A model generated the notes under the pieces. The model worked only from the letters and a program-made list of their open reading frames with translations. It was not told the origin of the DNA and made no database searches. Below are positions 1 to 9,472 of a stretch of DNA of 64,000 nucleotides, piece by piece (position 1 is the stretch's first letter; the number at the start of each line of letters is the position of its first letter). The position numbers were made by a program, and so were the translations under genes. This DNA is from a bacterium (GTDB lineage Bacteria; Planctomycetota; Planctomycetia; Pirellulales; Pirellulaceae): positions 186,001 to 250,000 of the forward strand of contig JAUIGN010000009.1 of the NCBI GenBank assembly GCA_030430075.1, read 5' to 3'.

Positions 1-2021
1 GACGTCTTGTGGATCTGACAACCGTCGGCATCCCGCGTTACGTCGCTGGCCGAAACCGGCTCGCCCCGCTCCGATTGATAGCCGGTGAATTCGATTTCGC
101 CCAGAATCATGCCTTGGTTGATGAGCCGTGAAAACGGTTCAGGCGTCGAAACGTAGCCGCGATCGAAAAGCACCTTGTGCCAGAAACGGGCATACAGCAG
201 GTGCAACACAGCGTGCTCGGCGCCACCGACGTACAGATCGACCGGCATCCAGGCCTTTTCCTTGGCCGGATCGACGAACGCCTGCTCGTTCTTGGGATCG
301 ATGAAGCGGAGGTAGTACCAGCACGAACCGGCCCATTGCGGCATGGTGTTGGTTTCGCGACGGTACTTCTTGCCGTCGATTTCCGGATAGAGCCATTCAT
401 CGGGAGCCTTCCCGAGCGGAGGTTCCGGTCGTCCGTGCGGTTTATAATCTTCCAAGTGGGGCAGATCGACGGGTAAATCGTCGACCGCGACGGGGCGGAG
501 GTGCCCGGTCGGCTGACCTTCGTCGTCCAGCTCGTGCAGAATGGGAAACGGCTCGCCCCAGAACCGCTGCCGGCTGAACAGCCAATCTCGCAACTTGTAA
601 TTGACCGCCTCGCGTCCCAATCCTTGGGCCTGCAGATCCTGAGCGATGCGTGTCTTGAATTCCTCGGTTGGCGTGCCGTCGTATTCCCCCGAATTGACGG
701 CGGTGCCCGTCCCGGCAAAACAGCAAGCGCCGCGGCGGATATCCTCCAACTGCTCGTGTTCCGACGGCTCGACCACGCACACGATGGGAATGTCGAACTG
801 CTGCGCGAATTCGAAGTCGCGGGTATCGTGTGCCGGAACGGCCATGATCGCACCGGTCCCGTAGCTGATCAGCACATAGTCGGCGATCCAGATCGGGATC
901 TGTTCACCATTGACCGGATTGGTGGCGTACGAGCCGGTAAAGACACCCGTTTTGGCTTTGCCCAGGTCGGTCCGATCGAGGTCGCTCTTGGCGGCGGCCT
1001 GCTGGCAATAGTCGGTGACCGCCTGCTCCTGGCTGGGAGTCGTCAGCCGTTCGACGAACGGGTGCTCGGGCGCAATGACCATATACGTGGCACCGAACAG
1101 CGTGTCCGGGCGCGTCGTGTAGATCCGCAAGACGTCGTCGGCCGGCTTCCGCGGCAGCCCGTGTTCCGCGCGTTCTGCTCGCCACGCTGGCTCTGCCTGT
1201 GGATCGCCGATAAAGAAATCAACTTCGGCGCCGGTACTGCGTCCGATCCATTCCCGTTGCATCGCCTTGATGCTGTCGGACCAGTTCACCAGTTCCAGAT
1301 CCTCTTCCAAGCGGTCCGCGTAGTCGGTGATCCGCAGCATCCATTGACGCAGCGGGAGACGCGTCACCGGATACCCGCCCCGTTCGCTCTTGCCGTCAAT
1401 CACCTCCTCGTTGGCCAGCACGGTCCCCAGTTCGGCGCACCAGTTCACCAGCGCGTCCGACTGGAAGGCGAGACGATGCTCGTCTTGGTACTGGCGAACG
1501 GCGTCTTCGCCCTCCGCTTCGACATCGGCGGGGATCGGCAATTCGGCGATCGGCCGGCCCCGCCGGGCTGCCGGGTCATACCAGGTATCGAACAAGAGCA
1601 GGAAGATCCACTGCGTCCAACGAAAATAGTCGACGTCGGTGGTGGACAGTTCGCGGCTCCAGTCGTAGCTGAAGCCAAGCATCTTCAGTTGTCGGCGGAA
1701 GGTCGCAATGTTCTTCTCCGTCGAGTCGCGTGGCGGGGTGTTGGTCTTGATGGCATGCTCTTCCGCCGGCAGCCCGAAGGCATCAAACCCCATCGGATGC
1801 AGGACAGACTTGCCCCGCATGCGTTCAAAACGACAGACAATGTCGGTGGCCGTGTAGCCTTCGGGATGCCCCACGTGCAGCCCGTCACCGCTGGGATAGG
1901 GGAACATATCCAACACGTACAGCTTCTCACGGCCGGGCAGTTCGGGAGCCCGAAACGTCTGGTTGGCCTCCCAGAAAGCTTGCCATTTCGGTTCAATTTC
2001 GGCGGGGTTGTAGCGAGGCAT
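1..2021 (-). CDS. leuS: Leucyl-tRNA synthetase (3' end beyond window)
   Basis: Class I aminoacyl-tRNA synthetase that charges tRNA-Leu in the cytoplasm. The minus-strand frame is open from ATG 2021 to the window edge, about 673 codons, so the C-terminal part is missing. The N-terminus shows the family block [11 protein letters not shown] followed by the HIGH-type signature [12 protein letters not shown]. Further on come the LeuS-type catalytic and editing segments, for example FWGEPFPI and the [11 protein letters not shown] block with [16 protein letters not shown]. The KMSKS loop is not reached in the visible part. A large plus-strand ORF over the same DNA is a shadow. Identification is firm; only the 3' end is unseen. 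Confidence 0.97.
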   Translation of the reverse strand, partial: MPRYNPAEIEPKWQAFWEANQTFRAPELPGREKLYVLDMFPYPSGDGLHVGHPEGYTATDIVCRFERMRGKSVLHPMGFDAFGLPAEEHAIKTNTPPRDSTEKNIATFRRQLKMLGFSYDWSRELSTTDVDYFRWTQWIFLLLFDTWYDPAARRGRPIAELPIPADVEAEGEDAVRQYQDEHRLAFQSDALVNWCAELGTVLANEEVIDGKSERGGYPVTRLPLRQWMLRITDYADRLEEDLELVNWSDSIKAMQREWIGRSTGAEVDFFIGDPQAEPAWRAERAEHGLPRKPADDVLRIYTTRPDTLFGATYMVIAPEHPFVERLTTPSQEQAVTDYCQQAAAKSDLDRTDLGKAKTGVFTGSYATNPVNGEQIPIWIADYVLISYGTGAIMAVPAHDTRDFEFAQQFDIPIVCVVEPSEHEQLEDIRRGACCFAGTGTAVNSGEYDGTPTEEFKTRIAQDLQAQGLGREAVNYKLRDWLFSRQRFWGEPFPILHELDDEGQPTGHLRPVAVDDLPVDLPHLEDYKPHGRPEPPLGKAPDEWLYPEIDGKKYRRETNTMPQWAGSCWYYLRFIDPKNEQAFVDPAKEKAWMPVDLYVGGAEHAVLHLLYARFWHKVLFDRGYVSTPEPFSRLINQGMILGEIEFTGYQSERGEPVSASDVTRDADGCQIHKT

Positions 2022-2388
2022 CGTGGGCAATCTGCATCCTGTTGGTGATTCTTGCTGGATTCTTGCGACCTCTACCATCCCCTGAGACCGGCGCACCCGC
2101 CACCACGAGCAGCATCGCATCCCCGTGTGGCTGCTGCAAAGCACGGTGAGTGTTCGCCTTGCGCCAAGATGGCGGGCAAGTCGACATAGTCTAATGGGTG
2201 AGACAATTCCGGCAAACCGGGAGTTCGCCGCGGACCGACTGCCGCCGCGGAGCAGGGACAAGCCGGGTGGAGCGGCCAGGCAAGCGCATCGAAAGTCGCC
2301 GGACACCATGTCGCATAACGCGTGGCTGTGCTAGAATCGGGTGCTTGCAATCACCCGATTTTCCCCTTGCTTGAGCCGAGTTTCCTTG

Positions 2389-3186
2389 ATGTTATACGGG
2401 CAGCGAAAACTTCAGTTGGCGAAGCCGGAACGCGAAGCGATGGCCCGCGCCGGACGGTTTAACGGCGAATTGATGGACTATGTCCGCCAGTTCGTCAAAC
2501 CGGGCGTGACCACCGGGGAATTGGATCGGCTGGTGCATGAGGAGACCCTGCGGCACGGCCACACTCCAGCACCGCTCGGCTACCAGGGCTTTCCCAAGAG
2601 TTGCTGCACCAGCGTCAATGAAGTCATCTGCCACGGCATTCCGGACGAATACGTTCTTCAGGACGGTGATATCGTCAATGTCGACCTGACCACGATCGTC
2701 GACGGCTGGCACGGGGATTCTTCAGAGACCTTCCTGATTGGCGAAGTTTCCGACGAAGCCCGCGCCGTAACACAGTGTGCCTTTGACTGCCTCTATGCCG
2801 CCATCGACGCGATCGCTCCCGGTTGTCGCGTTTCGGACATCGGCGATGCGATTGTGAAGTTGGCGAGCGGACGTGGCTTCAGCGTCGTGCAGGAGTACGT
2901 CGGTCACGGTCTCGGGCAGCAGTTCCATCAGGAACCAACCATCCCCCACTTCCCCAACCGCCAGGCCCGCCGCGATCGGTTGCACCCCGGAACCTGCTTC
3001 ACGATCGAACCGATGATCAATGCCGGTGACCGAGCGGGTGTCACCGACAAGCAGGACCGCTGGACCGTCAGGACGAGAGACGGATCGCTTTCCGCCCAAT
3101 TTGAACATTCGATCCTGATGACCGAGGAAGGGCCGCAGATCCTGACGCCCACCAAGAACGGCCCCCAACCCGGGCACACGTTCTAG
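2389..3186 (+). CDS. map: Methionine aminopeptidase, type I
   Basis: Metalloprotease that removes the initiator Met from nascent proteins. The 265-aa protein starts at ATG 2389 ([10 protein letters not shown]); a longer frame from GTG 2341 adds residues not expected for the family. The five metal ligands are all in place: Asp in [13 protein letters not shown] (two Asp), His in [13 protein letters not shown], Glu in FTIEPMI and Glu in [14 protein letters not shown]. The length is typical of bacterial type I enzymes without an SH3 extension. It is transcribed divergently from leuS, with about 370 bp between the two starts in which I see no clear promoter. The gene stands alone. Confidence 0.96.
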   Translation: MLYGQRKLQLAKPEREAMARAGRFNGELMDYVRQFVKPGVTTGELDRLVHEETLRHGHTPAPLGYQGFPKSCCTSVNEVICHGIPDEYVLQDGDIVNVDLTTIVDGWHGDSSETFLIGEVSDEARAVTQCAFDCLYAAIDAIAPGCRVSDIGDAIVKLASGRGFSVVQEYVGHGLGQQFHQEPTIPHFPNRQARRDRLHPGTCFTIEPMINAGDRAGVTDKQDRWTVRTRDGSLSAQFEHSILMTEEGPQILTPTKNGPQPGHTF

Positions 3187-3415
3187 CTGCTGTCCCGGCG
3201 CGGCGGCCGCGGATGGATCGCCTATCCAGGCACCCGCTTGCGACGGTCGCTGCGTTGCGGTCGCCGCCATTCGGCCGTGGATCCGTGAGACGGCGCCGCT
3301 AGCACCCGCTCGATGCGGGATTCCGCGGTTGATCTTGAGCCCGCCGGTCGCTTTCGGTATAAGCCTCAGCCTCCTCTCTTACGTTGGCATGGCGACTCCG
3401 CACGAAGGCTCCCAC

Positions 3416-4759
3416 ATGCACCGGTCATCGATTGCACCCCTGGTCATCCTGGGTGCCGTCCTCAGTTCCACTGTCGGCTTTTCCGAAGAGTATCGTTCGG
3501 CCTATCCCTACGATGTGCGAGTGACCGCCGTCAACGGCGTCCTCCGCTGCGGGCCGGGTGACGAGTTCTACGTAACCGAACGAATTCGGCAGGGCACGAT
3601 GCTGGAAGTGTACCGCCAGGTCGCCGGCGGCTGGTTGGCGGTTCGCCCGACCGACGCTTCTTACAGCCTGGTCGCTGCCAGATATGTCCAGGAAACGCCG
3701 GCAGAAGACGTCGTGAAGGTGGTCGACGATCATGCCGTTTCCTGGGTGGGGAGTACGGCCGGCAGCAAGGAACAACTGCGGTGGCAAGTCCGTCTTGACG
3801 TTGGCGAACGGGTTGTCGTGATCGGCACCGAAACCTTGCGCACATTCGCGGGAGGGCCGAGCGAACTGCACTATCGGATCGCGCCGCCGTCGGGCGAGTT
3901 TCGATGGATCCACCAATCCCACGTGCGACACGCCTCGCAGCTCGATCGCCGCGAAGAGCCGCTCGCACCAACCACGCAGCTCGCGGACTTCCAAGTCGAT
4001 GCGCAGCGCGCGGAGCCGCCGGCCGCCACAGCGCAGTCGGCCGCAGCCGGGGACGGGTTTGTGGCTCGCCGCCCCAATGACACCAAGACCGCCCCCATCT
4101 CGACCGCGTCTCGTCGCGAAGCACCGCGCCCGGCAACACTGCAGCCCAACGACGCGCGACCAGTCAACGAGGCTCCCGCCGCAACCGCCGATCTCCACCA
4201 GGAACCGCTGGACGACGGGGCATTCACCAAACGGCATCGTGCACTGGACGTCGAACTTTCGCTGATGGTTGCCCAGCCGGTCGATCAATGGCGCCTGGCA
4301 AGCCTGAAGAAACAGGCGGACGAACTGGCCGTGCAGGGGAAGACGCCAGTGGCCCGGGGGCGAGCACACTTGCTGGCAGAGAAGATTGCCGCATTCGAGG
4401 CCCTGCAGAGTCGGTATCTGTCGACGGACGTGGATATCGTTAGCGGCCCCGACGCGCCGGCGACGCGTCAGGCAAGCCTCCGAGTCGAGTCGTCCGGAGA
4501 CGACCAGGTCGACCCGCGTTTCGACGGCGCCGGCTGGTTATTCCCCGTGCACTCCAAGAAACAGTCGTCGCCCCCCTATGCGTTGCTCGACGAGAACGGC
4601 ACGATCTTGCAGTTCGTGTCGCCCGCGCCGGGGCTGAACCTCCATCGCTACCTGAAGAAAGAGATCGGCGTCTTTGGTCAGCACACCGTCGGCTCGCAGC
4701 TCGACAAACCCCACGTGACCGCCGAACGCGTCGTTTCGCTCGACCGCCACCGCCGCTAG
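3416..4759 (+). CDS. Secreted protein with N-terminal SH3-like domain
   Basis: About 447 aa. ATG 3416 gives a clean signal peptide (MHRSSIAPLVILGAVLSST then VGFSEE); an upstream in-frame extension to 3329 is unlikely. Residues about 30-90 (YPYDVRVTAVNGVLRCGPGD... RQGTMLEVYRQ... GGWLAVRP) resemble a bacterial SH3 (SH3b) domain, which in other proteins binds cell-wall or matrix ligands. A Pro/Ala/Arg-rich, probably disordered middle region follows. The conserved-looking C-terminal segment ends with YALLDENGTILQFVSPAPG and a short helix. I do not recognise a catalytic motif. It is probably an envelope protein of the kind common and uncharacterised in planctomycetes. Confidence 0.8.
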   Translation: MHRSSIAPLVILGAVLSSTVGFSEEYRSAYPYDVRVTAVNGVLRCGPGDEFYVTERIRQGTMLEVYRQVAGGWLAVRPTDASYSLVAARYVQETPAEDVVKVVDDHAVSWVGSTAGSKEQLRWQVRLDVGERVVVIGTETLRTFAGGPSELHYRIAPPSGEFRWIHQSHVRHASQLDRREEPLAPTTQLADFQVDAQRAEPPAATAQSAAAGDGFVARRPNDTKTAPISTASRREAPRPATLQPNDARPVNEAPAATADLHQEPLDDGAFTKRHRALDVELSLMVAQPVDQWRLASLKKQADELAVQGKTPVARGRAHLLAEKIAAFEALQSRYLSTDVDIVSGPDAPATRQASLRVESSGDDQVDPRFDGAGWLFPVHSKKQSSPPYALLDENGTILQFVSPAPGLNLHRYLKKEIGVFGQHTVGSQLDKPHVTAERVVSLDRHRR

Positions 4760-4810
4760 TCTGGATCATTCTTCAGCCGCTTGGCGTTTGACGACCGTTC
4801 TTCCGCCCCT

Positions 4811-4842
4811 CCGCCGGTCATGCGATGCATGACGCCCGGCGG
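4811..4842. terminator. Hairpin between convergent genes
   Basis: A strong inverted repeat: CCGCCGG then TCATGC, a 3-nt loop, then GCATGA, a CGC bulge and CCGGCGG. It lies between the end of the SH3 gene (+) and the end of the selD fusion (-), so it may terminate either transcript. Neither side has a good T-run, so intrinsic termination is only a suggestion. Confidence 0.4.
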
Positions 4843-4970
4843 TCTCGAATCATCCCGGGATCGCCGGCCAAGACCGAGCGGATGGCGACGGTGGCTACTG
4901 CTGGTGCGCGGTAGACGGTCAGGCAATCCTTGCGCATGTCGGGCTCGCTCGACCCGCCAGTGCTGCCTGA

Positions 4971-7178
4971 CTACCGCACGTGAATCGGCCGACGCGGCGA
5001 CCGCGACTCGACGACTTCTCCGATCACGGCCGCCGGAATGTCGCTTTGTTCAGCCAGGCGTTGCATAACGGCGTTGACCTCGTCAGGACGCACTCCCAGT
5101 AGGAGGCCGCCGCACGTCTGGGGATCAAAGAGGGCCGCATAGGCCGGCTCCCGGCGGCTCGCTTCCGATACCTCGATCTCATTCTCCGCCGTTCGATTGG
5201 CCGGTGCCAGCGTGCTCTCGATCCCGAGTTCGCTCAGTTCGCCAGTGCCGGGCAGCAACGGCAGTGACGCAAGATCCAGGCAACAGGCGACGTCGCTTGC
5301 GGCGAGCATCTCCAATAAGTGGCCTGCCAGGCCGAACCCGGTCACGTCCGTCAAGCCGGTAATCGCGAATTCGTCGACCAGCGCCGCTGCCGCCTGATTG
5401 CTAAGCAACATACTGCGAACGAGCGCATCCATCCACGGCGCCCGACACCTGGCCTGCATCTGTGCCGCCAGCAGCAGGCCCGTTCCCAGCGGTTTGGTGA
5501 GGACCAGCCGGTCGCCTGCGCGGAGCCCGGACTTCGTGCGGGGCGTGCCTTGATCGGCCACCACGGTGTAGCCGATCATCAACTGGGGACCTTCAATGGT
5601 ATGGCCGCCGATGAGCGTGGCCCCCATGTTACGAAACTCGTCCAGGCCGCCGGCCAACAATTCGTAGAGCAGTTGCTCTTGCTGCCGCGGCTTTCCGACG
5701 GGAATGGTCGCCACCGCCAGGGCCGCAAGTGCCCGGCCGCCCAAGGCGAACACATCACTGGCCGCGTTCAATGCCGCCAGGCGGCCGACCAGGTAAGGAT
5801 CGTCAAGCGGTGCGGCAAAGAAGTCGACGGTCAGCGTGAGCGGACGTCCGCCCGGCGGTTGCAGGATGGCCCCATCGTCGGGTTGTTCCAGTCCCAACAG
5901 CACGTGCTCGCTGGGCGGCACGTCCAATCGGGCCAGGACCCGAGACAGAACCGAACCGCCAACCTTGCCGCCGCAACCGGCGCAGCGCATCCGCTGGTCG
6001 TCTCCGCCGGAAGGCGCCTGCGACATCTCCATCGGCCGGTAGTCCTGGTACTTGTCCATGAAACGACCGTCGATCGCATCTTTCCAGCGCCACGCCCAGC
6101 GCGAATGGACGGCCAGGCCGCGGTAGTCACCAATCGCCCGGCCGTCCCCCGTATTGAAGAGCTTGAGAAAGCCGCGTTGGGGCGCGTAGGGGCGCAGCGG
6201 GCGGTCGTCCAGCGACGCCCGCAGATTATGCCACAGGACGGGCCCCTGACGCACGGCGTACACTCCGGCCTTCGGTTGCTCGGACCCGATCGTCGTTCCC
6301 GAATCACCAACGGCAAAGATGTTCTTGTGCGAAGTGGTCTGCAGTGTCGGATGGGTTGCCAGGAATCCCCTCGCATCGGTCTCCAGATCCAGATGTTTGA
6401 GGAGCGGTGGTGGTGCGGCACCGGTCGCCCACAACACACAATCGAAATCCAGTTCTCGCCGGTCCGCCAGCGTCACCGTTCCGCCGGTGACCCTGATCAC
6501 ACGCTGCCCGAATTCCGTGCCGATCCGTTTGGCACGCAGCGCCCGGCGCACCAAGGCTGCCGCCCGTCGCCCGCCGCCGCTGACGATCTGCTGGTGGGCA
6601 TTGACCAGCGTGATCTCGGCTGTTGCATCGCCGAACCACTTGCGCACGCGGGCCGGCAGACAAAGGGCGATCTCCACACCGCCGGCCCCGCCGCCCACAA
6701 CGGCAATTCGCAACGGCTGCTCGCCACGGGCCGCGCGAACTGTCAGCAGCCGCTCTTCCAGCCGACGGAGGAACGTCTGCATCGGCTTGATGGGGATCAC
6801 GGATTCATCCAGCGCGGCGACACCCGCTTCGGTCGGCACGGACCCAATCCCGATTGAGAGCAAGTCGTAAGGAATGGCCGGGCGGTCGGCCATCAGGACC
6901 CGCTGCTCGCGTGGATCGAGCCCGACGACCTGGCCGACGACCAGTCGAGCCCGGGACGCAGCGCACAGGCGGACCAGGTCGATCTCCATGCGTTCGACCG
7001 GATAGAGACCGGCCAACACACCCGGCAGCATGCCGGAATAGGTGGCGACGGAGAAATTCGAGATGCAGGTCAGCCGCGTCTCGGGCAACGGGTGCATCTT
7101 CCACATCCGCAGGATGTGAGCGTTGGTGTGGCCAACTCCCAGTAAGACAATCTCGTGACGCGGCAACTCCGTTTGCAT
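4971..7178 (-). CDS. selD: NADH dehydrogenase-like/selenide, water dikinase fusion (SelD)
   Basis: A 735-aa two-domain protein. Residues 1 to about 385 are a flavin/pyridine nucleotide-disulfide oxidoreductase of the NDH-2 kind (IVLLGVGHTNAHIL at the N-terminus, second nucleotide-binding site IAVVGGGAGGVEIAL, and IFAVGDSGTT). Residues from M397 are selenide, water dikinase, which makes selenophosphate from selenide and ATP. The SelD nucleophile loop reads RCAGCGGK: Cys402 and Lys405 match the essential Cys17 and Lys20 of E. coli SelD, so this SelD is a Cys form, not a Sec form. This fusion is known in other bacteria and some algae; the oxidoreductase may reduce selenium for the kinase. Selenophosphate could serve Sec synthesis, and a candidate Sec gene lies at 26878. 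Confidence 0.93.
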   Translation of the reverse strand: MQTELPRHEIVLLGVGHTNAHILRMWKMHPLPETRLTCISNFSVATYSGMLPGVLAGLYPVERMEIDLVRLCAASRARLVVGQVVGLDPREQRVLMADRPAIPYDLLSIGIGSVPTEAGVAALDESVIPIKPMQTFLRRLEERLLTVRAARGEQPLRIAVVGGGAGGVEIALCLPARVRKWFGDATAEITLVNAHQQIVSGGGRRAAALVRRALRAKRIGTEFGQRVIRVTGGTVTLADRRELDFDCVLWATGAAPPPLLKHLDLETDARGFLATHPTLQTTSHKNIFAVGDSGTTIGSEQPKAGVYAVRQGPVLWHNLRASLDDRPLRPYAPQRGFLKLFNTGDGRAIGDYRGLAVHSRWAWRWKDAIDGRFMDKYQDYRPMEMSQAPSGGDDQRMRCAGCGGKVGGSVLSRVLARLDVPPSEHVLLGLEQPDDGAILQPPGGRPLTLTVDFFAAPLDDPYLVGRLAALNAASDVFALGGRALAALAVATIPVGKPRQQEQLLYELLAGGLDEFRNMGATLIGGHTIEGPQLMIGYTVVADQGTPRTKSGLRAGDRLVLTKPLGTGLLLAAQMQARCRAPWMDALVRSMLLSNQAAAALVDEFAITGLTDVTGFGLAGHLLEMLAASDVACCLDLASLPLLPGTGELSELGIESTLAPANRTAENEIEVSEASRREPAYAALFDPQTCGGLLLGVRPDEVNAVMQRLAEQSDIPAAVIGEVVESRSPRRPIHVR

Positions 7179-7466
7179 AACGCTTCCCCACGCCCTGTGA
7201 GCTCGCCTGGAACGGGCCGTGGGCCGGTCCTGTGTGGCCAGCCAGTTGTCAACGACTGGCCCAGATTATTCACGAACGAACAACCATTCAGTGCAAGTCG
7301 CCGCGTCGCAATCGTTGGTGGTGAACTTACCCAAAGCGCCGCCCATCTCAGCCGGAACGCGTTCGCGTCCGATTTGCTCTGCGATCAACGGAACCGGGGC
7401 TAACGCCCAACGGCTGATGAATCTTCCGGGTGGAGAGTGAAGGTAGGCGATCACGTGCCGGAATGC

Positions 7467-7506
7467 AAAAAAGACGGCCGCTCGGTGAATTCACCGAACG
7501 GCCGTC
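7467..7506 (-). terminator. Rho-independent terminator of the barrel gene
   Basis: Read on the minus strand: GACGGCCG, an inner palindrome CGGTGAATTCACCG, CGGCCGTC, then TTTTTT. This is a near-perfect long stem followed by six T. It lies about 100 bp past the stop of the outer-membrane barrel gene. Confidence 0.88.
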
Positions 7507-7603
7507 CCACAACACAAGGTAGCAGAAGAAACTTACGGTACCAGCGTGCCGGTGGAGCCAAGGTCGCAAACGAGGGTTCGCGATCGGCCCCAGGCCAGTC
7601 TTG

Positions 7604-8872
7604 TTAGTACGTCAGAATGGCGTCCATTCCGAAGATCGTCTGATCCAGGTCCATCCCTGGAATCCACTCGTGCTTGACTTCCGGACGGAAGACGAGGTTG
7701 GCGTGCGGACGGTAGTTGACACCGAAGGTGGCAGCGTTGGTGGAAACGCCGTTGTTCTTCCACCATTCCACACGAGCACCCGCGGCCCAGCAATCATTCA
7801 ACGTGTAGATGAAGTACTGGTTAATGCCGACGGTGTCACTTTCGTCAACCACCGTGGCTCCGGGCACGGGCGACGGGCTGCCGTCACCGGCGTCCAGGAG
7901 GTCGCTCTGCAGGACGTAGTTGAAACGCTCCGTCACAGCCACGTCCAGGACGAGGCTATGCGAGTACGAGTCGTTCTGCCCCGGCGCGATGAAGCCGAAA
8001 TCGCCGTAGGTGCTCATGTAGGTGAACGTCACGTTGTCCGTCAGCCCCAAGCTGAAACCGCCCAGCCAGTTGCTGCCGTCGTTGAACTGGTCGAAACCAG
8101 TGTCCCAACCGGCGGTCCAACCACCGTAGAGCGTCACGTTATCATTCATGTTGTACGTCGCGATCGCTCCCGTGTGGGTAAACGGTTCGCTGTTGTTCAT
8201 CGTGAATGCGTGGCTGTAGAAGAAGTTGTCGGGAGCGGTCACGACTTCGTACCCGATCAGCGTGTAGAAGTGGCCCGCCTTGACGGAGAGATCGCCTTTG
8301 GCCAATTCGACGTAGGCCTGCGGGATCGCAAATCCGTACTGGCCATGATCGAAGCCGTTCTGAAAGTCCCAGGTTCCGGGATTGTTTCCGAACGCCTGCG
8401 TGTTGTTGGCATCGATACCGTACAGGGCGTCGATCCGGAAACCCCAGTCCCAGCCGCAGGAACCATCGGCGACTCGCTCGGCGTAGGCCCACTGCTGATG
8501 CAGGTTGACGCGGTCTTCGTTCTGGTTGAAGAGATCGTGGTAGCTATCCTTGTTGTGGTAGCCAAACTGGGTCCAGCCGCCAAAGGTGATCCCCAGGCAG
8601 TTGTCACCCGAAGAGAGAGCGTAGGCTTCTGCCGGCCCAAACAGGTAGCAACTGCAGCCGCCCTTCCCGCCTTTGCCGCTCTTGCCGCCGCAACTGTCGC
8701 AGTCGTCCTTTTGCTCGCCGCCAAAGGACGCGGGCTGCAGCAGCTCGTCCGTAACGCTGGGAGCCGGCTCGCCAGCGTCGTCCGCGATGTTGTACGTTAC
8801 ATCGTCCGCTGCGATTGCCGCGCCAGTCATGGCCAGACACATCGCAAGCGTCTTGAATACCGAGAGTCTCAT
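7604..8872 (-). CDS. Outer-membrane beta-barrel porin-like protein (BBP2-like)
   Basis: A 422-aa protein with a signal peptide (MRLSVFKTLAMCLAMTGAAIA). After it come repeated amphipathic strands rich in Gly/Tyr/Trp/Phe/Asn (GITFGGWTQFGYHNKDSYHD, LYGGWTAGWDTGFDQF, GFSLGLTDNVTFTYMSTYG) and a terminal aromatic strand. This matches the BBP2/OmpL-like putative porin family of planctomycetes. An odd feature is a Cys/Gly/Lys-rich stretch near residues 55-78 (CDSCGGKSGKGGKGGCSC) between the signal peptide and the barrel, which might bind metal or form disulfides. The gene stands alone and ends with a strong terminator. Its role is presumably passive uptake across the outer membrane; the substrate is unknown. 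Confidence 0.85.
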   Translation of the reverse strand: MRLSVFKTLAMCLAMTGAAIAADDVTYNIADDAGEPAPSVTDELLQPASFGGEQKDDCDSCGGKSGKGGKGGCSCYLFGPAEAYALSSGDNCLGITFGGWTQFGYHNKDSYHDLFNQNEDRVNLHQQWAYAERVADGSCGWDWGFRIDALYGIDANNTQAFGNNPGTWDFQNGFDHGQYGFAIPQAYVELAKGDLSVKAGHFYTLIGYEVVTAPDNFFYSHAFTMNNSEPFTHTGAIATYNMNDNVTLYGGWTAGWDTGFDQFNDGSNWLGGFSLGLTDNVTFTYMSTYGDFGFIAPGQNDSYSHSLVLDVAVTERFNYVLQSDLLDAGDGSPSPVPGATVVDESDTVGINQYFIYTLNDCWAAGARVEWWKNNGVSTNAATFGVNYRPHANLVFRPEVKHEWIPGMDLDQTIFGMDAILTY

Positions 8873-9472
8873 ACTAGTGTTCTCCTGGGAAATCGGGCAC
8901 CATCGAAACGGTCGAAAGCGCCATCGATGTCCGCCTTGGACAGCGCAATCTAATTTTGGAAGCAGTGGGGTGTCTTGCGGGGCAACGATGGCGTTGCATT
9001 GTTGAGAGCCCCCAACTTTTTAGATCGACGGACCGTGAAGATGCGCTTCAGATAATGCTGACCGCCGGTAAAGTCACCGCAAAACCGTCCCTTCAACAGC
9101 CCTTGGCAACAATCTTTTTCCCGCCCTGCGCAGTCCGCAAAGTCAACCGTACTCCCCCCCCTCATTCGTCTGGAATGCGCTGATCAGCGAGGTCCGCACC
9201 TGGGCCGCACGAGAAAAAAATCTGGCGTGGATTTCCACACCTGGCAGCTTCTCAAGCCGGTTGCGCAGCGACCTGGTCCCCATAACCAGGCCATTCGCCA
9301 GCCACCATGCCGCCGCCGGCGACGGTTCAGCTTGCCACCGTCTCGCTCGCCAAATCGCGCAGAACTCGCGCTCCAGCGAACTCAGCTTGAAACGAAAACA
9401 GCCCCCTCGAACCGGGAAGTCCGTTGACCCGTCGCATGCGCCCGAGCCAGTTGGCGAGCGTGGCGCGTTGCG
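8873..9472. other. 600-bp intergenic region
   Basis: This is the stretch between the barrel gene start and the end of the pseudouridine synthase gene. It is locally richer in A/T near 8990-9130. It probably holds the promoter of the barrel gene on the minus strand, but I could not find a convincing -35/-10 pair. I saw no RNA gene or conserved ORF. Confidence 0.4.

Noticed and set aside
501..2048. 515-aa plus-strand ORF over leuS
   Set aside because: Exact antisense of the leucyl-tRNA synthetase gene; no family motif; a product of high GC content.
5981..5990. Selenocysteine in SelD itself
   Set aside because: The catalytic loop has ordinary Cys codons and no in-frame TGA.
5319..6857. 512-aa plus-strand ORF over the SelD fusion
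   Set aside because: Antisense shadow; the minus-strand frame has clear SelD and flavoprotein motifs.
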